A DNA stretch of 64,000 nucleotides from Trichosanthes cucumerina (lineage: Eukaryota > Streptophyta > Magnoliopsida > Cucurbitales > Cucurbitaceae). Position numbers and translations under genes: made by a program. This document shows positions 11,704 through 25,934 of this stretch, one piece after another. The notes below the pieces were generated by a model, which ran no database searches, was not told the DNA's origin, and saw only the letters and a program-made list of their open reading frames with translations. Numbering within the stretch: the first letter of the stretch is position 1; the number at the start of each line of letters is the position of its first letter. The stretch is taken from assembly GCA_036507285.1 (NCBI GenBank), contig CM071835.1:43303501-43367500 (forward strand), given 5' to 3'.

Positions 11704-14700
11704 CACTACAAGCAAAAATATATATATTATTTTTTTTTTAAAGCATTTTTACAAAATGCTATAAAAAAAGGAAAACGCGCTAAGGGGGCAATTAAGTGAA
11801 AAAATGAGGGAATTTTGGGCGCTTATTTCATTTTCTAAAGAATGTCGATCGCTCTCGCGCGATTTCTCTCTGCTCCAAGCTCTCTACGCCTCCTCTTCTT
11901 CTCACGCCTTGTTCTTCTTCAACCGCAGCTAACATCCATTTTCTTCTTCTTCTACTTCTCACAAATCGGCTTGATCTCTTCTCTTCTACTTCTCACAAAC
12001 CGGTTTCTCACGCTTTGGCTGCTCATCCTGTGGACGCTTTCTTACCTTTCGATCCGTGGTTTCTCCGTGAGCCACGCATTCCCTTCAACTTCCTATTCTT
12101 TTCCTTTCATGATTTTGATTTCCTACCGGTTTTCATTGTTAGCTCCTCGGTTGTTTTGAGAGATTGCTTTTTCTTCTTCAATTTTATTGTTGTTGTTGTT
12201 GTTATGCTTTTAATAAGAGAAAACCCACACGCCAAGAAATAAGCCACCACTTGAAGCTCGATTCCATTTTTCTCGTGGAACCACCGCACTAAATCGTTTC
12301 TTCATCTCTCAAATAGCTCACAAGGTAAAGTGAGAGAAAGAGAAAGGCCATGGAAGTCGCAATTTATGGCCGAGTACTCTCTTTCACCCAACCATTTCTT
12401 CAATCCGATCAAAGCTGTATTTAGACTTCTAGGAATTTGTTCTCTTAATTTTCTTCGTTGATCAATTTGTCTCAGAAATATTTTGGTCATGTAGTTCCAT
12501 GTCGTTAATCCAAATTTAGAGGAAAGGATTTTGTGTAATTTTGGTTTGTTGTTGAACATTTACATCATTTCTTTCGCTTTGTGGACACACAAGTCATAAT
12601 CATGCACATGGAGAATGATAATTTTCCACTTTATGGATTTTATTTTTCTAATATGGAAACAAAGTGTTGCATTATGAGGGGAAAACTATAAATGGAACCA
12701 AATTGAAGTTTAGTAAAATCTTGTTCGCTGGCATGAGTACAAGAGATTCATTTAACTAGACTTATTTAACTTTTCATGGACTAGCATTAAAATAGAGGAA
12801 CAAGATGTATGATTCTGTGTTCAGGATGATGAAACAAAGACACCTTTCTTAGGCGTGTCCCGTGGCATGGAGTTATGATGTTTGGTTTGTTGTGTCCCGG
12901 AAAGTTCTATTTCAAGTCCGCAGCTAAAAATACAATAACCTAAGATCTCTACCTGCCTTTTGGAGTGGCAAAAGCTTTGATCGAGTGGCTTATTTACTAC
13001 TTCCTAATGTTGTGTGAAGAGGGAAGCTTAAATAAGAAAAAGAAAGAGGTTATGCAAGGAAATGTAGATCGTATGCTGAATCATCACCTGAGTGAGAGAT
13101 TGTGAAAAGGTTTGAAAAAATTGCAAAATAACTCTAGACTCAAATGCTTGTTCTTCATATAGTGAATCTGCTTTTTTTCTTTGGTCATCCCTGCATCTCA
13201 TGAGCTATTCTTCGCCGATTTCATGATGCCACCGCCATCGCCAACTTAACCCTAACAGATATCGTGGAAGGAGAATGGAATCTTAAGGCTCATGGATGAC
13301 ATTAACCTATTACAGTGGTCATGGTGTTCTACGAGTCCGTTGTTCGCCAAGAACTCCTTCGACAAGAAAGTTTTTTCTCTCTAACACTTTTGTATTTTCC
13401 ATCGCCCCAAAGACTGAGCCTCAACAAGCCTTGCACGCAAAACGTAAATAGTATTTTAGAGTAATTTTAGGGGCACAGATTCATTTATATCGTAGAAAGC
13501 AATGAAAATTTTGTTGAAGTTTCACACTGCTGGACTTTGTTTTCACTATAATGTGTTATCTCTCCCTTTCTTGCTTTACGCCCGAGGAAAATAAGATGTT
13601 TAAGTTTTCAAGATTCATAGTTTAGTTATGTATATACATAGTTCTTTTTCCCATCGTGTGCATTTTTTTGTAATCGCATTATGCTACTAGAATTACGTAA
13701 AGTTGAGTGCATAAGTTTTATAATATTATTTGTGTCAAGTGCTTGTATTTTTATTGAATTTGAGATCCCATAAATGTCACATTAATGAACTACTAATAGG
13801 TCCGCTTACGCCACAATTTTCTCGCGATGTGTTAAAAGACTCGCTGGAGGAGTGCACCTCATGTGGGAAGGTAATCCGATTTGGAACAATCAATCCTTTT
13901 CTTTCTAATGCTTTCTTTACTATATGTCTAGATTTTTATCAAACGATGTTTTATTGCAAAGATCTTCATCAGGATGCATTGCTTCCAAGTTTCATGGAGC
14001 TTCATGACAAAGTGGTGGGGTGAATCGATAAGTCGCAAGAACAAATTTTGGACTTCAGATCGTAAGATCGCACACCCATATAACTAACTCATCGATTAAT
14101 GTTGCAACTTGATAGTAATTGACCATAACACACAATATTTTAATATAAATGCCTAATATTTTGACTTTGAACTTATGCTTTGTGGCATATTCTCTCGCTT
14201 GCTCGATCGATCCTTCACTTAAACTCGTTTAATTTACATGATATATTTAGCATTAAGTATTTTAGTTGGATGTGTTCTCGCTTGTTCTGATCAAGATCTT
14301 TCACTTAAACTTGTTTACCTGATATATTTAGCATCAAGTATTTCAATTGAAAGTGTTCTCGCTTGGTACAATGATACTTTTTTTCTGTTCCATCTTTTAT
14401 GATTTAGATCTAGCAATTTATATTTATGCATAAATCAGAATCTTTTTGTTTTATTTAAAGGAGCTTGCTATTTGATGAGTTTTTGGATTATGTAATGGAG
14501 GCACAAAGATCATAAGATTTTCTTATCCTTTTAATAATTGTTCCCTCTTATGAAATGATATGGGCGTGGTGCATCACATGTTCAAAATTTTGATGATTTA
14601 TAATCATTTTTAATGGAAGATGGTAATAGTGATAGAATAAAGCTCATCCAACCAGGAACACAAGGGGAAATAAGCTTAGGGAATCACTCCTACCACAAAG

Positions 14701-17595
14701 TCATAACAAAATTGGATCCTTAGTTCAAATGAAACATGAAGAAAATTTTCATCCGGTGAAAGATGTTGTGTATGTCTGTGCCTTAGGATTCAATCAGGTG
14801 ACAACGAATGGGTTGAATGAAACTCGAAAACAAGAAATCGCAGCGCATAATGGAAAGTTTACTTATGATTCACTTGCTTTCTGTGTGTGGTAACTCAAAT
14901 CCTTCTCCTTGTGTTTCTATTGATGAAAAAAGGATAACAAGTCATCCTCTCCTTTGTTTCTAGGTTCTAGATGTCTTCATCTTATTCCAAAGCCTGCACA
15001 TGCATCATTTGATGCAGGCTTAGAGCCAAATGCTAGCATGGTTTCACAAGTGCATGTAGCAAGACCACTCACTGAAGGGAGGGACGGAATCAATTGCTTC
15101 CTCGTTATTGGCCTAGATCACCACCAATAGTCGTGACGATATTTGGAGCGCATCCATCCCTTTGTTTTAATTGTTCTATTACTTTCTGCAGCATATTTGC
15201 ATGTTTTCGTAGTTTATCATTTTCCCGATTTATTAAAAATCAAATACTACTTCTTAATCGTCCGATCTTAAGTTCAAATTCCACTATTGTGCCATCGCTT
15301 GAAAAATGCTCTGCATAGTGATGTTGGTTGATAAGGCCAATTGGTGGAAAATCATTTTTGTTCTTTAAAGCTTGTTAAGCGTTGTTTGTTTATTTTCACT
15401 TGAATGTTAATATGCTATTTAAATTATTGTAAAATAATGTTGAATTTCCACTTTGAATTTCATTTGTCCCCGCTTTTAAAATGAAGATGATTTTATTGTG
15501 CTTGCATATCATTCTTCTCCATCTTGTTAGGAAAATATGTGTCAATTCATTGTTTGCTAGGTATGTTTTTGTGATACTCGCTAACTTAATTTTTGGTTTT
15601 GAAATTCATTTTATTCAAAGCCCTTATGATACTTTGAAGATTCGAGGGTCGATTGGTGCATAGGTTTCTGTGTTAGACACTTTTTTAGTTTCTTTGAAAG
15701 TGAAAAAGAGACTTAAACTCCTTTTATACACATTTTTTTGTAACTTTGTAAGTTTCATAGGTACTTTTAGGTCGCTTTGAGTTATTTCTCGACTCAAAGT
15801 GTGCTTAAGAACCCTTAAGATACTTTTTGAACATTCGAGGGTTGGTCGCTTGCCTAAATTTTAGTTTAGGCACTTTTTAGTTTCTTTGAGCGTGAAAACG
15901 AGACTTAAACTCTTTGCATCAATTTTTTGGTTACTTTGTATGTTCCAAATGGTGAAGTAGACATTATTAGGTTGTTTTCTGCTACTTTTAGCCTCAAAGA
16001 TTTCATAAGCATTGTGAGACACTTTTGTAGTATTAGAGGTGGGTCGTGGTGCTTAAGTTTAAATTTGAGTTTAATTACTTCCTAAGTTTCTTTAAGAGTC
16101 ATAGGTACTTTTAGGTCGCTTTGAGTTATTTTTAGCCTAAAAGTATACTTAAAAGCCCTTAAGATACTTTTTGAAGATTCGAGGGCTTGGTTGTTTGCCT
16201 AAATTTTAGTTTAGAACTCTTTAGATTTCTTTTAGCGTGAACATGAGACTTAAGACTCTTTTTATACACTTTTGGTAACTTTGTAAGTTTCATAGGTACT
16301 TTTAGGTCGCTTTTGAGTTATTTTTTGTCCTCAAAGTATACTTAATTAAACGCTCAAGTAATTGATGTCTTGGATTGCGTGAGAGACTTTACCTCGTTGA
16401 TTGTGTTTGTCCGAAATTAATGAATTGGTCTAGTACTTTTACATATTTAGAATATTGGTTCATTTGTGAATCTTCCATGATTTTGTGAGTTAGAGTTGAA
16501 AGTCGTGGGTTGGTTAACTGATATGAAGTGTTATCTTTTTTACTAACAAAGTTACGAAAATTTTGGTATTGTTATAGTTATGTTGTTATGTCGTTTAAAT
16601 TTTTCGAGCATATAGGTTGTTATGCTATCGAAATTTTGTGGAGACCCAACTATGAAATGACATACATTGAAGATTCTATTGGTAGTACAATTGTATGTAT
16701 GACTTCTTTTGATAAAGTTTTAATCACTACGACATTTATGTATTATTATTTAAAATTTTTGATTTGTTTAATAATAATTTTATTTGAGTAAATATTCTTC
16801 TTTATTTCTTTTTATGACTTTTTGTAGGTACATGATGTAATATCATGGGAAGTTCTTGGCCACAAAAATAACTAGCTCGAGAGTTATATATTTTGACATT
16901 GAATAGTGAAACATTTTGTAATTTAATGAATAGTATTTGACAAATTTATATTTAGTGTCATCCCAAAGTTGATGTTCATTACTATATTTATTTTGTGAAC
17001 AATAGATTGTTACGTTTTGTATCAATTTAAGGGGGATAATGTAAACCTTGAATGAAATGTAATTTGTTTGGATTAATGACACATAAACTCATTGTATAAC
17101 TAATCTTGTAGATCATTTATTTATTATTTTACTTTAATTTGAACTAAGATAGGAAACATGAATAATACCATCATGAATAATTTCAAAAGTCATCAAAGTT
17201 ACAATAATAGAAAAAAATTTTATAATTCAAAAGTATATTATAGCTTTAATTTAAGTTAAAAATAACTACAAATAAATGCTATAATTACTAAAATGCTATC
17301 ATAGATTACTACAATATTATTATAGCATTTATAAAATGCTATCATTGATTTTAAAAAGAGGAAATTATGCTACTAAAAGACTTTTGATATAACATTTTTT
17401 ATAACCTAAAATGATATAAAAAGTTTAATTTTTATAGCTTTTATAAATGTCAGAAAGTCTAATCTTTTACAAATTTTTATAAAATGTCAGAAAAGTTCCG
17501 CATTTTTAATAGCTTCAATGTCATGACTCACAGAAAAGCTATAAAAGCCTATTACAAAGATTTTTTGAAGCTATCGAGACCTTTTTCCCGTAGTG
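11704..17595. mobile_element. CACTA transposon with captured gene fragments (left copy)
   Basis: Starts CACTACAAGCAAAAAT and ends TTTTTCCCGTAGTG, with AGT target duplications at 11701-11703 and 17596-17598. It is the left-contig version of 39394-45356. The terminal and subterminal repeats are less regular here (for example ATGTCAGAAAG where the right copy reads ATGCTGTAAAAAG), which argues that this copy carries base errors. Confidence 0.85.
13800..15320 (+). pseudogene. VAL/HSI2-like gene fragment in CACTA (left copy)
   Basis: Left equivalent of 41525-43085. The exon ending in ECTSCGK closes at 13870. The next exon reads GATCTTCATCAGGATGC where the right copy reads CATCTTCATTGTGGATGC, which destroys the HLHCGC zinc-binding segment. 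The later RCLHLIPKPAHASFDAGLEP segment at about 14970-15030 is readable, while the LLPRYWPR region near 15090-15120 is out of frame with it. The same element in the right copy is coherent, so these breaks are probably errors of this contig. Confidence 0.75.
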
Positions 17596-17776
17596 AGTTC
17601 AAGTATACATCCTATAGCCATGAGTTCTTTATTGGATTAGGGTTTCAAAATATACAATTCACTTTATTCAATAATACCTTTATCAATAAATCTCAATAAC
17701 AACTTTATTGCAAAATATAATATACATTCAGCTTTATAACACCACGAAGTTTTAGGACATAAAACCCAACACAAAA

Positions 17777-20700
17777 AATACATATTACACACGTTTTTTC
17801 CTCTAAAAGAAAGAAAGTGAAAATTATATAATTGTTAACCAAAAGATATGATTTGACAGATCCATATATGGAGAAAATTCATATAAAAAGTAGGACTTGT
17901 TTCACTAATTTGCTAAATATACAAACTAATTTCAATAATAGTTCATAAAGACATCGTGGAGAGATATCAATATGATAATGGGTGTTCTTCGACTTCCTCT
18001 TCCTTCCCTATCTCTCGCTTTTACCCAAGGCACCGGATATGCACATAGAAAGAAAAGTCGTGAGAAAGAAAACCTCGTTGTTGAGAGTTCAGCTTGTCGT
18101 GGTTTAGATTTTCGCTCCCCATGGTCGATATTTTCCACTGGCCGTGGTTTTGATTTTCGCTCACCTCGCCGATTTCCATTCGCCGCCGCCAAGACGCCAT
18201 TTTCGATATCGCCAAGATGCCATTTTCACCGCTGCCTTAATGTTCACCCACCGCCGAGTGTTCGCTTGCCGCCGCCCGAGAGTGTTTGTCACCGCCGAGC
18301 TCAATGAAAGGAAAATTGTGTTATGGAGGAGAGGGAAAATCGTGAATGGAAGAGATTAGGCAAAAGGGAAAATTTGATTTTTAAAAAGGGCAAATGGTAA
18401 TTTTACACCCTTAAAAGTCCTACAACTCATTAAAACTAAAAGTGGTCCAAAATCTCTTTAATAATTCTTTATTTTTGTCCCATTTTTGGCAATTTTCCAA
18501 ATTGATTAATGTTTATACAAGGTTGTGCTAGTTAAATCAATAGTATAATCATCTATAAATATTTTCAATAACTTTGGTTTGTTGATCTTTATTTTTGGTG
18601 GGTTTTGCAATAAAAAAATTTATTCATAGAAATTTAAAGAAAACCCACTTTGTAGAAAGACACATGTTTATGAGTTGTGAAGAAAAAAAATATAAATTGT
18701 AGTATTCAATCTTGTTGTTTGGATGAAAATTGTATTTTTTTTAAAATAATTGTAACAAACTCATTTTTATCTTTTTTCTTGTATTTTTTGTTTTCAAAAC
18801 ATAAAATGAAAAAGGACCACTTAACCAAACGAGGCTTAATGTTTTCCATCATAAACTTAACTGTAGAGAGGTATTATTCAACGCTTTTGAAAAGTTGGAG
18901 GTATTTTTAAAACTTTTGAGAAGATTACTATTGAAATGAAACTTTAACATTTTTCGCCTAAAATTTTAAGGTAAGTATATTTTTTAATGTTTTCTTAAAA
19001 GATTATGGGTTTTTTGTTAAAGTATTGAGTATTACAAAACTCATAGTTTATAAATATTTTCTATCCTATGGCCTAAAAATTACTTGAGATTGTTTTTTTA
19101 CAATAATATACTACAAAGTTACAATTATGAATTACCCATTCACCTAGTCAACCACCCAATGCTCTGGCTTAGGATTTTCAGCTAACTAGACATCCTCGCA
19201 AGTCCGATTGATTGACTTCAAATTTCTCCCGACTTCTTACAATTGTGAGATTATATCGATGATCGACTATCAATTTGAATTTGAATCACTGCCGATAACT
19301 CGACTTCTTACCACTTGTAATATTATATCGACAATCTACCGCACAATTTGAATTCGAATTTGAATTTGTCATCAACTACTTGACTTCTACTTCTGCCTAT
19401 CGCCTATTATTTATAATTATCCTTTGTAGGCTTTTGACTCCATTCCCATTTGTATAAATCCTCTATGTGGTTGTTTCTTCTTCGATTTAATAATTTTGAA
19501 TAAAGAAATATTGGGCAAGACAAAACTCTTTCTTCTTTGTTTTCATCAATGACATTTAGAGAAATTATCTACATGTAAGTGGAGTTTTTTTTTTTTGTCA
19601 TTCCATGATGAAACTCTTTGGGTGTTCATTCATGTCGACCTGCATATTTGTTGCTTATATTTGATCCTTCCTCATTTTACAACAACATTATTAAGTGGTA
19701 AAGTTTTCCCGGAATATATGTGAGTCAATATCAATTTTCACACAAAATTGTTGTTTTATTTTATACAATAAGAATTCAAGTTATGTTTTATCTAGAAAAT
19801 TGTACCCAAATATTCTATGTTTTTTATTATTTTTCTCTAATTAAAAATTGGTTTATTAAAATAGAAATATTATATTTGATCCTATTATGTATTAATCTAG
19901 AGAGGTCCCTAGAGAGACTTTAGGAATTTGGTGAATTTGAACTTTATGGAGATGAAGATAAGCATTGATCTAACTCTGCTACATGGTACCTCCTAATACT
20001 TTATGTCTCGAATGCTACCAATTTAAGGTTTTTGAGCTTTGTATTAGAAAAATGAATGGAATCAATAGTTTTCCCGGTTATAGTTCATGGGCATCCGATT
20101 GCATCTTCCGATTATAAGCTTTTCAAAGAGAATTTCAATCAAACTTTAAGAGAGGATTATTAGAAAATTGTAGATCATCACATAAATTTAGTCTATGCAT
20201 TACCGCTACCATCTTGATCATTTTCTTTTGTTTCATATTTGCCCAATTAAAATTGTTTGAAATATGGTAATTCAAAGCTATATTCTTTTTCCGACACCAA
20301 GCGGCTCTTTCGTAATGATAAAATACAGCTTTTAAAACATTGTAGGCTTTTAAAAGCCACCCTTATTGAGTGCAAGTATTTATCGTTATAAGAACACATC
20401 AATGGCATCTACACAAGTGATTGAGCACGCTGCAAAGCCATGCAAAACTTTTGGAAGTCAAACTCAACAATCAGATTATCTCTCGCTTCTCTCTACACCA
20501 ACCAAGTTTACATGCATATCCTTTCTAGTAGGTATGACGTTAGGTTCAAGTTCAATTGCCACATTAAAGCAAGATAAATGACATTGTACATCCATTCATA
20601 AATTATAACTTGTCGATCATGTAGTAGAATTTTTGGATTTTCTCAATGTGGGAGGGATGATCTTTCCTTGTTTGGAAAACTCCATATAATTTTATGAAGA

Positions 20701-20866
20701 AACATAAACCACAAAAGATGCATCTTTTGTTTAAATGTTTATGTATTCATCTTGGATTGTTGTTACTTTGACATTTTCTTTGGTTGGGATTTTTATATTA
20801 AAAATTTAGGTCATTCCTTTATTAAATTTATGGTACTTTTGATCACATTTTATATATGAATATTAA
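17777..20866. other. Intergenic sequence without recognised gene (left copy)
   Basis: Equivalent of 45537-48637. Open frames at 17972-18307 and 18144-18359 cover a pyrimidine and CCG-rich block, overlap each other, and read differently in the right copy, so they are not called. The two-copy ~84-bp repeat around 19230-19380 and a TATA-like TATAAATCC near 19455 are also present. Confidence 0.6.
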
Positions 20867-23760
20867 CACTACTACAAAACTTAGTATACACTACACTTTA
20901 ATTTAGATATAAGACCATAACTTTTTTAAAACCACAGCCTAATGTTAGAGATGTTAAGCTAACCATGGTCTAAAAAAATAAGTTCATTTAGAGACCACAA
21001 TTAATAAAACCATGGGCTCAAAGTATGTTATAAACCAATGTGCCTTTAAAAACCATGGTTTAAAAATTAACATTACACCACGCATCAATAAAAACCATGA
21101 TCTAAGAGTATACTATAGACTATAAGTTTATAAAACCATAGTCTAAGAATTAAATTTACACTCATACCAAATAAAACTATGGTCTAAATGTGTACTATAG
21201 GCTATGGATACATAAGATCATAGTATTAAAATTAAATTTACACCATGGTCAATTAAAACCATAGTCTAAAAGTATATTATTAATTACAAGTTTACAAAAT
21301 CATGGTCTAAAATTAAATTTACACCATACCAATTAAAACTATGGTTTAAAAACATACAATAGACTACAGGGGATTTAAAACCGTGATCTAAAAATTAAAT
21401 TTACACCATGGTCAATTAAAATTAAGGTATAAAAGTATATATTATATAGGTACACAAGAACATGGTCTAAAAATTAAATTTACACAACTGTCAATTAAAC
21501 CGTACCTGTGGTCCCAAACGTATACAATAGACTATACTCACTATAGTACATAAGATCATAATCTAAAAATTAAACTTACACCGTAGTCAAAATAAACAAT
21601 TGTGGTACAAAAGTATACCATACACTATAGGCATATAAAACCATAATCTAAACCTTAAACTTATACTATGGTCAATTAAAATTGTGGTCTAAAAATTAAA
21701 TTTACACTACGATCCATTAAAATCGTGGTCTAAAAGTATTATAGAGTATAAGTATATAAAACCATCTCCTAAAACTTAAATTTATATCATGGTGAATTAA
21801 ATCTATTGTTGAATGAATTTAACTTTTAGGAGATTGGGGTTAAGTAAATTAATTAGAGTTGTACCCAAACAATTTGGAGTTTAATTAGGAGTTAGAGAAG
21901 TTAGAAAAAAAAAAGAAAAAGAAAAAGGCAAATTTGAAATTTTGAAAAAGTGAAATTAGGTTTGTTTTTGTAAAGAAGGCCTTAAAACCCTAATTGTCTC
22001 TCCTTCATCTCTTTTTTTTCTTCTCCTTCACGCACGCCAACAATCTCCTTCCCCTTTCTACGATTCTTTTTTCTTCCTTCTTCAACCAACAATCTTCCTC
22101 TTCTTCATCCTCTTCACCTCATCAATGGTGAGGTCTTCAAGCGACAGCCACATTATCCCCCAACACTGGTGACATTGTGATAGGCACGGACCTACGATGA
22201 TTCATGGCACATACGACTTGCAAATAACGTCCTTCTTCGGTGTAGCCCTGCGTGCCTCGAATGGATCTCTTAGTTGTTGAGAGGGTTGCCCAAGATTCTG
22301 GGTGTCTCTCCCTATCTGACGACGAGGTCTTATGATCGACAAGATACCCACATGTATTTTCGGTGAGTTCAAATGGCATGATTGCTATTCTAGCGACGAT
22401 GCGAGGTAAGTATCATTTGTTTCATGTTTGGTTGTATTTAAATGTTAACCCACGAAGTCTGACTTCGTTTCAGATTACACTTAGGTTGTTGATTCCCATT
22501 TAGTGAGATTCGGTCTTTGACGAACCAAGGATCATAGTCATTTCTGGGGAGTTTCTGATGGGTATCGATCCCACTATTGCCTTTTTTTCATTCTTTGTTA
22601 GTTGTTTTATTTTTAGGTAGTCCTTTGTTTTGTGTAGTTTCGAACTTATTATTCAAAGTTGATGTTGGCATTGATTATAACATCGTTCAAAGTTTCTTTG
22701 TCCACTATTTGAGTAAGCTTTTTAACCTTCTAGAATTTAATTTTGAAATGATGATGTTTTTAAGCTACTGATCGTTGTTAGAAATTGCTCAGGTTGGGTC
22801 AAGGACACTTGTAGATGGAGCCAATAGTGTTTAGTAATTGCCTTTGAGGTTTCCTATTGTCACCTTTTTCAGAAAAAAACAAATTGCCTTTGAGGTAAGC
22901 AACCTTATGTACAAAACTTCATAAAGGCTTGCTAATGGAGTACATGCTTGGTTAATAGAGTACGAGAAATTACAGGAATTTTTGAACTTTTGAATAGATT
23001 GGTTCATAATGACTTAGGATATTTAAGCATGTTTAGGAGGGACCTCACTTATGTGTATGATGATTCTTGAGTTTCTAACTCTTTTCTTTAGTGTCAATTG
23101 CCTTTCCTATGGGGCTTTGTGTGAGACCCTAAACCACAAGATAGATCACAACTATTGGAGTTTGGTCTTATAGCTTACCATTTGATTCCAACACGAGTTG
23201 ATATTTCTATTTCATGTACACCTTTCATGAGGTATTATGTGGGAGGGACTAACATCACTAGAAGGTCACCATCTTACCTCTAGTGGTGCTTGGCCTTACA
23301 GTTCAGAGTCGCATTGACACCATTTGTCTCCTATGTTTTATGTGTTTACTTTCAAAATTTTCAAGGCTCATCTATTTATTGTTTTTAATTTTTGGCATGC
23401 TTTCTCTCAAAACACGAGTATCAAATCATCAAACATTTGATCTTTCCAAGACAATGGTACTGTTTTATAATCTATGAATGTAAGCTATGGCATTAAAACA
23501 TTATGACATAGAATACATTGTTTAAACAATTTTATTTGTGTTTCTATCAACATAAGAAACATGATTCTATGGCATTTGTTGCATATGAGTAGGAGAAAGG
23601 TAACAAAATCTGGGGTGTCGACTTCTCCAACTTTTCAAGGAATCAACTCGAGAGGAACCTATTCGTGAACGCACTCCCATAACAATTCAAATAATTGGTG
23701 AGATTAGCATCCTCCCATAACTGTTATTTTCTTTTTGAAAGAAATACTTTGAGAGGTTTT
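20867..23760. mobile_element. Second CACTA-like element, truncated by the gap (left copy)
   Basis: It begins CACTACTACAAAAC and carries the ACCATGGTCTAAA-type subterminal repeats through about 21800. It is cut at the contig end at 23760, which corresponds to 51540 of the right contig. The remaining 3' part exists only on the right contig. Confidence 0.7.
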
Positions 23761-23860
23761 NNNNNNNNNNNNNNNNNNNNNNNNNNNNNNNNNNNNNNNN
23801 NNNNNNNNNNNNNNNNNNNNNNNNNNNNNNNNNNNNNNNNNNNNNNNNNNNNNNNNNNNN
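23761..23860. other. Assembly gap of 100 N
   Basis: Exactly 100 consecutive N, the usual placeholder for a gap of unknown size between scaffolded contigs. The sequence left of it matches 51531-51540; the sequence right of it matches 2364 onward. The two sides therefore overlap by more than 20 kb rather than being separated. Translations that span it are meaningless. Confidence 0.99.
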
Positions 23861-25872
23861 AGAGTGTTTCAGAAACACCCTTTGAGTTATGGAAAGGGCG
23901 TAAAGGGAGTTTACGTCACTTCAGGATTTGGGGATGTCCGGCACATCTGTTGGTGTCCAATCCAAAGAAATTGGAACATCGTTCAAAATTATGCCTATTC
24001 GTAGGATACTCCAAAGAAACGAAAGGTGGTCTGTTTTATGATCCTCAAGAGGACAAGGTGTTTGTGTCGACAAATGCCACGTTCTTAGAGGAAGACCACA
24101 TGAGAGATCATCAGCCTCGTAACAGGATTGCCTTAAGCGAAATTTCCAGGGAAGCTACAGATAAATCAACAAGAGTTGTTGATGAAGTTGGTCCTTCTCA
24201 AGAGTTGAGAATGCCTCGACGTAGTGGGAGGGATGTTAGACAACCCGACCGTTACATGGGTTTGACTGAAACTCAAGTCGTCATACCTGATGATGGCGTT
24301 GAGGATCCATTGACCTATAAACAGGCAATGAATGATATAGATAGGGACGAGTGGATTAAAGCCATAAACCTTGAAATGGAGTCAATGTACTTCAATTCAT
24401 TCTGGGAACTTGTAGATCAACCAGATGGTGAAAGATCTATCGGTTGTAAGTGGATCTACAAGAGGAAACGAGATCAAGTCGGTAAGGTGCAAACCTTTAA
24501 GGCTCGACTTGTGGCAAAGGGTTATACTCAAAGGGAAGGGGTGGACTATGAAGAAACCTTCTCCCCTGTTACCATGCTTAAGTCCATTAGAATACTCTTG
24601 TCCATTGCCACGTTTTATGACTATGAAATTTGGCAAATGGATGTCAAGACAACCTTTCTGAATGACAATCTTGAAGAGAGTATTTATATGGATCAACTAG
24701 AGGGGTTCATAGTTCATGTTCAAGAGCAAAAGGTTTGCAAGCTTAAGTGATCTATCTATGGATTGAAGCAAGCTTCTAGATCCTGGAATATAAGATTTGA
24801 TACTGAGATCAAATCTTATGACTTTGAACAGAATATTGACGAGCCTTGTGTTTACAAGAAGATAGTCAATACCGTTGTAGCTTTCTTAGTTGTATACGTA
24901 GACGATATCTTGTTCATTGGGAATGATGCAGGGTTCCTGACTGGCGTTAAGCAATGGCTAGCGACCCAATTCCAAATGAAAGATTTGGGAGAGGCTCAAT
25001 TTGTTCTTGGAATCCAAATCGTTTGGAATCGCAAGAACAAAACGTTAGCACTGTCTCAGCATCTTATATTGACAAGATGTTGGTTAGATATAAGATGCAG
25101 AATTCCAAGAAGGGTTCATTACCTTTCAGGCATGGAATTCATTTGTCTAAGGAACAGTGTCCTAAGATACCTCAAGAAGTTGAGGATATGAGACGCATTC
25201 CCTATGCATCTGCTGTCGGTAGTCTGATGTATGTCATGCTATGTACTCGACCCGACATATGCTATGCAAATGGGAATAGTCGTGAGATATCGATCTAATC
25301 CAGGATATGATCACTGGACTGCCGTTAAGAACATCCTCAAGTATCTTAGGAGAACGAGGGACTATATGCTTGTGTATGGCGCAAAAGATTTGATCCTTGC
25401 AAGATACACTGACTCTGATTTTCAGACTGGTGTAGATTCGAGGAAATCCACATCAGGATCAGTGTTCACTCTTAACGGAGGAGCTATAGTATGGAGGAGT
25501 ATAAAGCAAGGTTGTATTTCTGACTCCACCATGGAGGCTGAGTACGTCGCAGCTTGCGAAGCAGCGAAGGAGGTTGTATGGCTTAGGAAGTTCTTGACTG
25601 ATTTGGAAGTTGTTCCAAATATGAATTTACCTATCAACCTTTATTGTGATAATAGTGGTGCAGTGGCAAATTCTAAAGAACCTAGAAGCCATAAGCGTGG
25701 AAAGCACATAGAGCGCAAATACCATCTCATCAGGGAGATTGTGCAACGAGGAGACGTGATCGTCACGCAGATCGCTTCAGAGCACAACATTGTTGATCCG
25801 TTTACAAAGCCCCTCACGGCTAAAGTGTTTGAGGGACACCTAGAGAGTCTAGGACTACGGGTTGTACAGTAG
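23861..25872 (+). pseudogene. Copia family A pol: integrase C-end, reverse transcriptase, RNase H
   Basis: The contig opens inside integrase, at residues SVSETPFELWKGRKGSLRHF. It continues through the CLFVGYSKETKGGLFYDP segment, an MPRRSGRDV linker and reverse transcriptase (fingers from about 24330; catalytic VYVDDILFIGND near 24890-24930). RNase H runs from about 25400 with TDSDFQTG, the DSTMEAEYVAA block and CDNSGAV, and stops at 25870-25872. A TGA at 24748-24750 replaces the lysine codon before SIYGLKQAS, and a frameshift near 25060 breaks the thumb region, so the product is dead. A purine-rich tract and LTR A follow directly, so this is the 3' end of a family A element whose 5' half lies outside this contig (seen, with errors, at 948-2363). 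Confidence 0.93.
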
Positions 25873-25934
25873 GGCAATTTTTCTTTGCTTAGCATGTTTT
25901 ACCCCACACAGACGTTTTAGCCCAAGTGGGAGTT

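Larger units (their letters stand above)
9998..17771 (-). mobile_element. Solo LTR A, reverse orientation, split by CACTA (left copy)
   Basis: Reverse-complement LTR A occupies 9998-11703 and 17596-17771. The target duplication CAAAA flanks it at 9993-9997 and 17772-17776. It is interrupted by the CACTA element 11704-17595. It equals 37664-45531 on the right contig. Confidence 0.85.

Noticed and set aside
12107..12289. Short frames around the pyrimidine-rich block of the CACTA element
   Set aside because: They cover a TCTTCTTC leader on either strand; the supported piece is only the ATG exon at 40047 (left copy damaged).
17972..18307. 111-residue open frame with start in a gene-like CCG-rich block
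   Set aside because: The right copy reads TCGTCG and several indels change the frame; no known domain.
23695..24750. 351-residue open frame spanning the N run
   Set aside because: The first third is undefined N and joins two unrelated contig ends; only the part after 23861 is real Copia sequence.
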